Of a DNA stretch of 64,000 nt, positions 54,620 through 64,000 are shown one piece after another. Every line of letters starts with the position of its first letter. Positions within the stretch are counted from its first letter, which is position 1. Source of the stretch: Schoenoplectus triqueter (Eukaryota > Streptophyta > Magnoliopsida > Poales > Cyperaceae); the NCBI GenBank assembly GCA_964058805.1, contig CAXKVV010000040.1, forward strand, positions 434,001 to 498,000, read 5' to 3'. A program made the translations under genes and the position numbers. Under the pieces are notes generated by a model. It made no database searches. It saw only the letters and a program-made list of their open reading frames with translations, and was not told the DNA's origin.

Positions 54620-56385
54620 TCTCCTTCTCCTCCTTGGAGTGACAGGAGCTTCAGTTGAGGAGCTTCTCTAGGGTTGCGAGATGGGAGGTGCGAGTTCAAT
54701 GGGGAGAGGCTATTGTGCTAAAGAGGGAGCGGAGGCGGAGGCGAGAGGAGTTTCAACAACGAGCAGATGGCGGCTGAGGAAGCAGTATCGGATGGAGGAG
54801 GGATGGTGTGGGAAAGGTGAAAAGACGCGAGAGTTCGGATGAGAAAAAATTGGATTGGGAGAGACGAGACGAGACGAGACGACCACCGAAGGCGAGTTCG
54901 AACAGGTCTCGATGATCATTGATCATACTCATTTTCGCTGCCGAATTTGGATATGGGCTGAGTTTTGGGCTTTTGCTCAAACTTGGATTCGTTCAACAGT
55001 TGTTCATTTATTGTCCAACCCATATATCTATGAACCAATCATGTTCTTTAGCGGCCCTAATTTTGACACCTATTGTGTTTAAAATCAAGATTAAACTTTC
55101 AAACTCATATTTAATTTCATTATAATTTATGTTTATTTTGCTATATTTGATTTTATCTTGGTCAGTTTTATATTTCGGAGAAATACATGCAAAGGGCATG
55201 AGGAATTGAGGTTAAAACACAAGTTTGCATACTTAAAAGCAATATGGATTCATCACAGGTCTCACAGCAACCATCTGCCACCGAAGATCAATGCATATGA
55301 TCCGTATGCACATCTATATAGGTCGTATGGTCTCGATCTAAAAACAAGGACAGATAAAAACAGTGACTTAATTGCTTGATTCACTTTCGATCTGGTCGAC
55401 TCTCTGCCTATAGAGATATCTCCAGCAACCCTAGAGGGAGCTTCTTCCACCCCGAAACCTTAGCCTCCTTATCCAGAGATTCGGTGAAGTTCTTCATATT
55501 TTTCAATATTTCGAAGCAAATTAAGAGATTGAGGAGCTCAGACATACGAGAGAAAATGGAGACTTGGGTGAGAGACTGATACAGAAGCAACATCTAGAGT
55601 TTGATCTATTCATTTGTTATGTCTTGTTGTTTTCATAATTTTTGCTACTATATTTTATGTTCGCTTTCTATATCTTTACTTTTTATTTCATTATGTCATG
55701 AGTGACTAAGCACCTTAGTTCTTAGAGTTTAGAAATATAAAACTTGAATTTATGATTGCTATTTAGAGGTTTACTCATTCGATGGTTTTGTTTTGCTGTG
55801 TTGAGCAGTATATTTACCTTGATTGATTGTTGATGAATTGCTAAAATAGGTCCCGAGCTAGGTCAAGCTCCAGATATGACCATCTAAAACTTATATAATT
55901 TATCAACGTCATTCTAAATATTATAGGTTGAACTTCGCTCAGATTGAAAGATCGAGCGCACCTATATAAAATCGGCACTCAAACTAAGAGATCTAAACCA
56001 ATAAGTAAACACTAAAGTTTATGTAAACTTTAGAACCCTAATTGATCATAAACTAAATAAATAAGCGAATACTAAGACGTATTATTTAGGTATTGTTCAT
56101 TTAGGATTCATCCAACCAACGAAAAGAGTAACCCTGACTTATAATAAGTTCTGATGTTTTTTTTTTATAAATTATGATAAATAAATTAATAAATTAATAT
56201 TATTTATTAGTATTCATCATCGTTTCATTATTCACTTATATTAATAGATTAAAATAAGATATGAATAATCTAAATTTAATAAATAAAAATAACATATAAA
56301 TATAAATAATTTTAAATATATGTGATAACAAAAATATCTCCGTCAACTTCAGAGTTGAGAGGGGAAGGCCCAAAAGGAGGTAACG
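54620..56385. other. GC-richer then AT-rich DNA, no confident gene
   Basis: 54650-54900 is G-rich on the plus strand, like a promoter or 5' UTR of a minus-strand gene. 55000-56380 is AT-rich, with short frames lacking any family features. Confidence 0.4.
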
Positions 56386-56389
56386 CCAC

Positions 56390-56557
56390 GGACCTGGATC
56401 CACTGTCGTGCGGCACGGTGCGGCGCAGCACGTGGTCCGTTCGATCACTTCGAGATTCGAGTTAATACTTTAAGATTCGAGTTAGCACGAATCTCGAAGT
56501 GATCGAACGGACCACGTGCTGCGCCACACCGTGCCGCGCGACAGCAGATCTGGTTCC
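56390..56557. repeat. GC-rich near-perfect hairpin, 70-bp arms
   Basis: Left arm 56390-56459 and right arm 56488-56557 are inverted copies with a 28-base loop. The inner part (GCGCAGCACGTGGTCCGTTC and onward to GAGATTCG) is perfectly paired for more than 35 bp; mismatches lie only in the outer half. The GC content contrasts sharply with the AT-rich surroundings. Confidence 0.93.
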
Positions 56558-57123
56558 GTAACGCCACAACAGAAGCAAGATAGTCCGGTCAAATCGAGAA
56601 AATGGGCCGCTGAAAATGAGAACCGAAAAGTTAATTTTATTCTAACAAAAAAAATTACCAGTAACATTTATTATTCATTTTTAAACGAAATAAAACAGAG
56701 ATAAGTTATTATTTATTTTCAAACGAAATATATTTATTATTCTTGTTTGTTTAGGGATGGAAAAAAATTTAATTCCACATCCGGTGAAGTGGGCGCATAA
56801 ATATGCTCCATCCATTCATCTAAATACAAAATTGGATGGCTTGGATGATTTCACCTGTCCAATACTCATGGTGACGAAGTGAGGATTCATGCCAAATTGC
56901 CAATCAACATCTATGCCATATGGCACCGTGACCGTGCATGTTAGCCTAGCCCTAGCTGCCTGGGAACTAGGGATTTCCAGTACTCTCCTAGAAAAAAAAG
57001 AGGTTCCAGTACAACCTATAAACGAGCACCACGTGACTTCCCACTTGTCACTTCCCTCTTTTGTCCCTGAAATTTTTTATATTTGAATAAAAATAAAAAT
57101 TAAATTAAATACTGAAGTAAAAT
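56558..57123. other. Intergenic, no gene seen
   Basis: AT-rich, leading to the target site of the hAT-like element at 57124. Nothing supportable. Confidence 0.4.
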
Positions 57124-57829
57124 TAGGGATGGTAACGGCCCGGGTAGGCGGGTAAAACGTCAATTTCATGGTCCGGCCTGGTCAGACCCGTTCTACAGTA
57201 CAGTTTTTTAAAATCGGCTGAAAAACATAGTTTTTTGAGCATTTTAGATTATGAATTTGAAAAAATTTAAAATATAAAACTGTAGATTTTATTGTTATGA
57301 ATCTACAAAATTTTATTTCATATTAATATGATTTTTCAGTACAAAATTATGATTAAAAAAACATCCAGAGGTCTAAAAATTTTCAGCAGCAAACCTGTAT
57401 ATTATGATTTTTTGAGATTTATATATTCTGTTTTTGAAAGAGATCAAAATATAAAAATTATAAATATAGTTATCATGGTTTTAAAGAAATTAATTTTGTA
57501 TTAATTGCATTTTGAGTTAAAAGATATGATTAAAAAGGTACCGAGGGGTCTATTGAATTATATTATTTACATTTATAAATTTAAACAATATTAGTTTTTC
57601 ATTTATATAATAATATCATAACTAAATGTTTAATATAATTAAAATGATATTAGTGTTATATTAAAATTCTACATAATTTTTAGAATATATTGATATATAA
57701 TATATATATATATATAATATAAATAAATTATATATATATATAATTACTCCGAGTCGGGCGGGCGGGTCAGGCCGGGACGGGATGGGTCCGGGCGGGTTCA
57801 CCGGGCCACGGGCTAAATTTCCATCCCTA
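57124..57829. mobile_element. hAT-like non-autonomous element with perfect 8-bp TSD
   Basis: Left end TAGGGATGGTAACGGCCCGG; right end CCATCCCTA, the inverse. Identical AGTAAAAT flanks at 57116-57123 and 57830-57837. GC-rich GGCGGG/CGGGTC subterminal repeats surround a long AT-rich core. Noncoding. Confidence 0.9.
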
Positions 57830-57837
57830 AGTAAAAT

Positions 57838-59640
57838 ATGGATGAAATTTCAGATCTACGCTTTACGAATTTAGCATTGGAAGAGATTTCGATTGATTTT
57901 CTCGGTGCTGTGTGTGTCTTCCAATCATTTTCTATATTTTCGGTGACTCAAATAGTAATTAAAGATATATCAATTTTGTTTATGACTTGTATATTATTCA
58001 ATTTAAGTCATGTACATGATTTGTTTTTATATTTTAGATGATAAAATTTTCAAATTATATACTAGTTGCACCGATAAAACTAACAATAGTATTGTGATCA
58101 TTTAATGAAGAAAATGATATGGTTGACGATTATTTAGATTATTTTGAATAGAAACATCATTTATCTTTTTATAATACCAATGATATTTGAATAACATCTT
58201 TGAGTTTGTATTGATTAATTATAAATTTATAACTCCTTAATCAATTTATTATTACTTAATTACTCTATGAAATTCTAGTTATATAAAAATTAATAAAAAC
58301 AAATGATATGATTTTTAAATTTGGAAAAACATGATATATGAGTTTCCTCAATTGCACACTATCATGCGATAACTATTTTTGTAACCCCACCGTAATAACA
58401 CGATAATTGCTATATTAGAACCTTAAATATTGCGTTGCAAAAGAATAAACAGAAACATTTTTGAGAGATGGTATATAATAAGTAATTTAATTCTTATTTT
58501 AAATTAACTTTCAGTTAATTTATCATTCTTTACATTTTTAGTTAACAATAAATTACACATAGTCCAGGAGGCTATTTCCTAATGCCTTGCAATGGAATAA
58601 TATTTTACTTGCAATGTTATCAAAATGATATAGGAAATAATTAAAAGACCTTCCCTTTCATATAATATAACCGACATGTTTGTTAAATCGAACTCCATGT
58701 TAATTGCACTTATATTTTTCTTCTATTTTTTTTTTTCTAAATCACTGATTTTTTTTCTCTTGTTTATTATCTTCACGGACTCAAGTGGGCCCGACGTCGC
58801 GTTTGTTACTGATTGGCGCTCGCTACATTTCCTAATCTCTTGTGACTAAGATGCGTGAAGCTCTCGTCTAGTGGGCTACAATTTGTAATTTTCTTACTCA
58901 AAACTCAAAAGTCAAAACACATTGGACCATATTTCCTCACAAGTCCCAAATGACAATTTGTTAAATGAATAACGGATATATACCCCTCAATTCTTCCGAT
59001 ATATAAGTTAAATATTACGGGGAGGAATCCATTCATAATAATGAATTATTTTGATAATTTTAACAATGACTTTTTAAATAAATATTAAAAAAATTATAAA
59101 TAAAAAAATTATAGATATGTTCTTTTACTTATATATTAATAGTATTTCAAATTTATATTTAATTTTATTATTATTTTGATAGTTTATAAAAGACCGTTAA
59201 ATTGAAATCATTGCAAATTATATAAAATTTTGTGATCTTTGATGAACTATCAAAAGATAATGAAATTATTTAAAATTTAAAAAACTATAAACTATAAATA
59301 AAATAATATTTTATAATTATTTGTTTTGTTATTTATTTAAAAATTCATTGTTAAAATTATCAAAATGATCCATCGTTGGGAGATTATCCCGATTATTATT
59401 CTGCTAAATATATTTTTGTGTGTATACTTTGAAAAGGGATTTACGTTGTTTTTATAACATATCTTATCAAAATATTGCAACATTTTTTGTTCTCAGTCAT
59501 AAAATTGAATAAATATATTGCATTAGTCATTAGTATAGATAATTAGAAATTATTATCAATATAATGCATTGCTAAAAAAAATACTTGAATAAATCACATA
59601 AGATCATTAATTATCCAGTCACACCTGGCGCCAAAAATAT
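57838..59640. other. AT-rich intergenic DNA upstream of LSF1
   Basis: No gene. Contains a diverged MITE family B copy and the LSF1 promoter region (a CT-rich leader begins about 59690). Confidence 0.5.
59015..59395. mobile_element. Diverged foldback MITE, family B
   Basis: A long imperfect palindrome around ATAAAAGACCGTTAAATTG and GTGATCTTTGATGAACTATC. The order of blocks (ATAGATATGTTCTTTTACTT on the left; TTCATTGTTAAAATTATCAA on the right) matches the copy in TRX z intron 3. Confidence 0.65.
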
Positions 59641-59796
59641 CATGTACCTTCTCTCCCACGACTCACGAGTCGTGATCACCCTTGATTCACACTTATCTCT
59701 CTTCTCCTCTCCGGCTCTCCTCTCCTGATCTCGCGCCTGTTTCTATATTTATCTCTCCAGCCTCCCCGATCCACAAAACCCTATCAGGCGCACGCC

Positions 59797-62700
59797 ATGT
59801 CCCTGCTCCAGCTGCCCCACCGATTGTTACTCCCTCCCACTTCTGCCTCGCACCGGAGCGGTAAGCTCACCCGTCCCCCGTCTCCCCCCGCCTTCTCCGC
59901 TCATGGCGATTCAAGAGGCCATTCTCGTTCTCCAAGATTTCGGATCCCAAAAAGTGGCCGATCCGCGAGGATTGTGGCAATGGCGGATCCTTCTCTGCAA
60001 AGAATGAACTTGAACCAGTACATGGTTACCTTGGAGAGGCCTCTCGGGATTCGCTTTGCTCTTTCGGTCGATGCCAGAGTCTTTGTACACTCTATGCAAA
60101 GAGGGGTATGTCTTGTAATTTTCCCCATTTTGCGCACACGCCCTCCAATAAGCGTATTTTGTGTTTCCATGTCTGAATTTTATGGGTGGGAACCAGTTAT
60201 ATTTTGGAGATAAAGTGTGCGTTTTTTTGGGGGTCCAATTATATATATATAGGAAAAAAAATATGAGCAACCTGCAGATTTTTTTATTCAATAATTATAA
60301 AAATCATATTATTAAAAATAAGAGTTATAAAACTGTAATTAGAAATCTACAAATAACAATGCGTCACTGGCAGTGACGTGTAGCAAACGCGTCACTATTA
60401 ATTATGCTTTTGTTATGAATGATTTTATTATACTATATTACTGATTTTATTATATAATCTATATTACTGATTTTATTATATAATTTATTTTGTGTAGTAT
60501 TTTTATTATTCAATTTGAGAATAATAAATTATTTAAATTGAATAATATGATAATATACAAATTTGAGACTAATTCTCTCTTATTAAAATTAGATTTATTT
60601 TTTCTTTCGTTTTTATTTCTTTATAGGAGGTTACATATTATTGATATACCAAATAATTATTTATCGAATTATAAAATTATTATTTATCGTATTAAAAATA
60701 AAGTATCAAATAAAGTCATAATAAAGAAATAAATAATGTCATAAAAAATATAACAATTAAGTCTCATACAAGAGATAATAAAATATTAAATAAGATACAA
60801 CAATCAAGTCATAATAAAATACTAAATAAAATAACACAATAAAATCTCCATAATAGAATCCTAATACAATAATAAAGATTAAAAATAAAACACCACTCCT
60901 GACGACGTCTGACAAGTCGACGGGGTCTCGGTCGTCCCTGCAAAAAAGTAAACACATTACATCAGTGAGCCGATTAATTTATCATTTGCATTTACTAAGT
61001 TATAAAACAAACAATTAACCACACCAAATGTATATCGACGCGGTGGAACAATGTCACGATACTCCCGATCAAGAGCAAGTGGGGTGAAATCTCCTGTCTG
61101 TGTAGGTTTTGCAACATCCTCCCGAATATGTGACGACTCTCCAGTTCCTGATGGAATACCATACTGGCAAGAATCGTACTGCGGTGGGGGGGGGGTATTG
61201 CTGATCGTATTGTTGGCTGCACTGCTGAGGCGGCTGTACAGGATCCATCGGTATGTGCTGGGTCTGCGAGAAATGCTGAGTTTTGAATGGATCTGAGAAC
61301 TTTGTACCCGACGGATTAGGAATTCAGCAGACAATCTAGCAATAACGTCATTCCAATCGTAGTTCTGACAGCTATTAAAATAGTTCAAGTTGTTAGAATT
61401 ACATTGTTCATATTTTAAAATTTTAAATTACGGTATAATACTTACGCCGCCTAGGATAGTCATGAAGTTCGCATTCTCATAAGGAAAGTGTGGGGGATTT
61501 GGAGTCGGTGGAGCTTCCGAATCACCCGTCGAATCTGGAATTAATCAATAATTAAAGAAATAATCTAATTAAATAATAAAATTAATCTATAATTATTTTA
61601 CAATTAAAACCTAATTAATCTATTCTACAATTAAATAATAAATTAAATCTATAATTATTCTACACAATTAATCAACAATTAATCTATAATTAAATTACAA
61701 TTAAAAGCTAATTAATCTATTTTATAATTAAATAATAAATTAAATCTATAATTATTGTACATAATTAATCAACAATTAATCTATAATTAATTTACAATTA
61801 AAAGCTAATTAATCTATTCTACAATTAAACAATAAATAAAATCTATAATTATTCTACACAATTAATCAACAATTAATACATATTTAATCTATCAAATAAT
61901 TAATCAATAAAATTAAACTACAATTAATTAACAATCAATCCACAATTCATTCACAATTAATCTATATAATCTATAATTCATTCACAAATTAATCTACAAT
62001 TTATAATTTATAATTAATCTATACAATTTACATTTCAATTTTAATTATTTATATAAATAAAACTTACCTTCGATAGCAAAATCCAATAATTTTTCCGCAC
62101 TCGATCTCATCCCGCACGTTCTCGTCCCACATGTTCTCTCTTCTTTCTCTTTCTTCTCTTCCTTCTTTTTCCTTCTCCTCTTCTTCTCTCTTCTATTTCT
62201 CTCTCTTCTCTTTCTCTTTTCTTTTTTTTTCTGTTTTTTCTCTCTCTTCAACAGCAAACGCGCAGGGGGAGAGAGCATCTGCGCGTTGTTATATGTAAAG
62301 GGTAAATGCGTCCCTCCCAGTGATGCGTTTCATAAAAGACGTCACTGGCAGTGACGCGCTTGCTCTGTTTTAGTGTCAGTGATGCGCTGTCATTCATAGA
62401 TTTCTAATTACAGTTTTATCACTCTTATTTTTAATAATATAATTTTTATAATTATTAAATAAAAAAAATCTGAGCAATCTGCTATGAACAAACCCATGTG
62501 GGGGGGGGGGGTTTAAAATGATGTTTTCCCTTCGAATAGCGTTTCTTCTAAAACACTGGTCACTTGGGGGGGGGGATTAAAATGTCTTTGCACCAACTAA
62601 AATTATTTTGCAGATATGCTCTCTCTAAATGTGCCAACTTTTTTGTTTCTTTGTGAAGGGAAATGCAGAGAAGTCCAGGATCATCATGGTTGGAGATACA

Positions 62701-64000
62701 GTAAAACTAGCCAGTGGATCATCAAATGGTAGTTTTGTTGAAATAAAAGACTTGGAAGATACACAGTACTCTTCTATCCCCTTATTTCTTATTTGATCCT
62801 ATCTAATTCCTCTAACTGCATACGTTTCCTCGTAAATGTTCAGAAAACTGAAACATTCCATATTAAAATAAGGTTTGGATTCAATTATTTTTGTTTCAGA
62901 AATATGATTAATGAAGCCTCAGGCCCGTGTAGCCTTGTGCTAGAAAGACCTTTTACTCCTTTTCCTCTCAATGAGTTGCCCCTGAACGCAGATTATAATA
63001 TGCTATTCAACAAAGGCCGTGTATCTCTTGCTACTTGGAACAATAAGTTTGTACAAGCCTCCTATCTTAGGTCATCTGATGATAAAAATAATAATGAGAA
63101 CCAAGGCCTAAACGGAAACGGAAATGGAAACGGAAACGGAGACAAAAATGGAAGCGGAAAGGTAAATGGAAATGGTAAAGTGGGTTTTGCTATCTTTTCA
63201 CCTCAACTACTTTCACCCAGAGGATGGGCCCAATTATCAAGAGACAGGGACGGGACAATGAGAAGTTCTAAATTGAAAACAGAGATAATTGCTAAGTGGG
63301 CAGAAGAGGAGGCAGTGGAAACCAATTGGTCTTATGGGGGCTTCCCTTTGGAGGAGTATATTAAAGCTCTCGATCGAGGAAAAGATGAGCTGTGTTATAA
63401 CCATTCACGCGGTATGCAGTATAGCAAGGTATGAAGGCATTTCATATTTCTTTTTAGATATATATATTTTTTGGGTACTTATATATTATTAGTACATGTT
63501 CACCAAAGATGGCATACTTACTGGTTCTTCGTTGTGTATATGACCTTTGCTGGTGCTTAAAATGTATATCCCTTCTTATCAAATCCATTTCTATTTGCTG
63601 CTTATCCTGCACAAATAATATACAATTTCTGACCTCATTTATTCTATTTATGTACTTAAAACTTTTCTGTACCAATTAATTGGTCTCCTTTTGACTAAAT
63701 ATTTTGTTGGCTAATTATTTTTTTATTGTAGATTACTGAACAAATATATGTTGGGTCATGCATACAGACAGATAAAGATGTAGAGACCTTGGCTAATGAT
63801 CTGGTATACTTGGTTTTAATGTTATTTCTATTGTTATGGTTTCTGGAAAATTAGTTTTAACAAGATTTTTTATTTGTAGGGAATTACATCCATACTTAAT
63901 TTCCAGAGTGATAGAGAACGTGCCAACTGGGGGATAGATTCGGGTTTGATTAATCAATCTTGTAAAGATTACAATATCCTGATGATTAATTATCCTATTA
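59797..64000 (+). CDS. LSF1: Phosphoglucan phosphatase LSF1-like (5' part; continues beyond window)
   Basis: Exons 59797-60105, 62659-62765, 62900-63428, 63732-63803, and 63881 to the window end. In Arabidopsis LSF1 (LIKE SEX FOUR 1) acts in plastid starch breakdown as a scaffold for beta-amylases (established knowledge). A Pro/Ser/Arg-rich transit peptide of about 60 aa precedes a PDZ-like region: MVTLERPLGIRFALSVDARV, GNAEKSRIIMVGDTVK, EIKDLEDTQ and PCSLVLERPFTPFP. Then comes a poorly conserved linker with an Asn-Gly repeat, and FPLEEYIKALDRGKDELCYN leading into the dual-specificity phosphatase domain: ITEQIYVGSCIQTDKDVETL and GITSILNFQSDRE. The catalytic Cys loop and the CBM48 lie past the window end. 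Intron 1 (2.55 kb) contains a Mutator-like element. Confidence 0.93.
60809..62278 (-). CDS. Element-borne spliced ORF of unknown function, 257 aa
   Basis: A four-exon model is open and phase-consistent: 62068-62278, 61446-61534, 61020-61364, 60809-60937 (774 nt). All introns have GT-AG ends. The N-terminus is extremely Lys/Arg/Glu-rich (about residues 10-50), then AEKLLDFAIED, a Pro-rich ST linker and NFMTILGGNYDWNDVIARLS, the only stretch that looks like a folded domain. Next come a Ser/Pro-rich part and a basic GRPRPRRLVRRRQ near the end. I do not recognise the family; it is not a MULE transposase. It may be a captured host gene fragment or an element-specific gene. The exon 3 reading is uncertain because of a 10-base G run at 61186-61195. 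No other part of the window helps to assign a function. Confidence 0.4.
61600..61900. repeat. AT-rich tandem repeat, about 3 copies of about 102 bp
   Basis: GCTAATTAATCTATT (or CCTAATTAATCTATT) followed by ACAATTAAATAATAAAT and AATCTATAATTATT recurs about every 102 bp. It is the second part of intron 1 of the element-borne ORF. Confidence 0.7.
63111..63178 (+). repeat. GGAAAC/GGAAAT hexanucleotide repeat in LSF1 exon 3
   Basis: Imperfect hexamer units encode alternating Asn-Gly (about 10 NG units, with KNGSGKVNGNGK at the end) in the linker between the PDZ-like and phosphatase domains. Confidence 0.9.

Larger units (their letters stand above)
60276..62471. mobile_element. Mutator-like (MULE-type) element in LSF1 intron 1
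   Basis: Terminal inverted repeats of about 80 bp: 60276 onward (AGATTTTTTTATTC...AATAATTATAAAAATC) matches the inverse of the end at 62471 with few differences, through CTGTAATTAGAAATCT. The flanks are 11-bp near-identical direct repeats GAGCAACCTGC (60265-60275) and GAGCAATCTGC (62472-62482), compatible with a MULE target duplication. A palindrome GTCACTGGCAGTGAC occurs subterminally at both ends (about 60363 and 62341). There is no transposase; a spliced reading frame lies inside. Confidence 0.82.

Noticed and set aside
55376..55593. Small frames on both strands near 55.4-55.6 kb
   Set aside because: Short, overlapping, with no domain and no splice partners.
62045..62278. Lys/Glu-rich frame as a stand-alone gene
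   Set aside because: It ends in an intron-like AT-rich tract right after a good donor. It is kept only as exon 1 of the element-borne model.

Overview
This is plant nuclear DNA, most likely from a eudicot or another broad-leaved angiosperm. The evidence is AT-rich intergenic sequence, many short spliceosomal introns, plastid and mitochondrial targeting peptides, and plant-specific families (TRX z, DYW-type PPR, LSF1, DUF220, FAR1/FRS). I cannot name the species. There is no sign of bacterial, viral or organellar-genome origin. All gene models below were spliced by eye; each listed exon set keeps one reading frame and, unless stated, has GT-AG junctions.

Layout, left to right: REXO4-type RNA exonuclease (minus, 22-2287). 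A repeat-rich 5.4 kb stretch follows, with a foldback MITE, (TAA)n-rich DNA and a hAT-like element. Next are TRX z (plus, 7761-10135), a decayed FAR1/FRS gene (minus, about 11.3-12.8 kb) and a solo LTR (13174-13589). A nested cluster of foldback MITEs (14.2-15.4 kb) and a hAT-like element (16400-17016) lead to a DYW-type PPR gene (plus, 17192-20828). Then come mitochondrial fumarase FUM1 (plus, 24695-29147, 17 exons) and a divergent PRP39 splicing factor (minus, 29905-38735), whose first intron holds a complete, young miniature LTR retrotransposon carrying a broken SKP1-like fragment. After that: FolD-type methylene-THF dehydrogenase/cyclohydrolase (plus, 40732-43273), glucose-6-phosphate 1-epimerase-like (minus, 44179-46792), an unrecognised intronless gene (minus, 47762-48472) and a DUF220 gene (minus, 49098-50660). 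The region from 51 to 59.6 kb is gene-poor, with a Helitron, a striking GC-rich hairpin and another hAT-like element. Finally the 5' half of phosphoglucan phosphatase LSF1 (plus, 59797 to beyond the window) has a first intron containing a 2.2 kb Mutator-like element with its own spliced reading frame.

The genes form no operon or cluster; they are ordinary housekeeping loci. Several act in organelles: TRX z (plastid transcription), LSF1 (plastid starch breakdown), FUM1 (TCA cycle), FolD (one-carbon folate) and a predicted organellar RNA-editing PPR. Two others act on nuclear RNA (REXO4, PRP39). The most unusual content is in the transposable elements, especially the two gene-bearing elements lying in introns of PRP39 and LSF1. 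I found no tRNA, rRNA or CRISPR.
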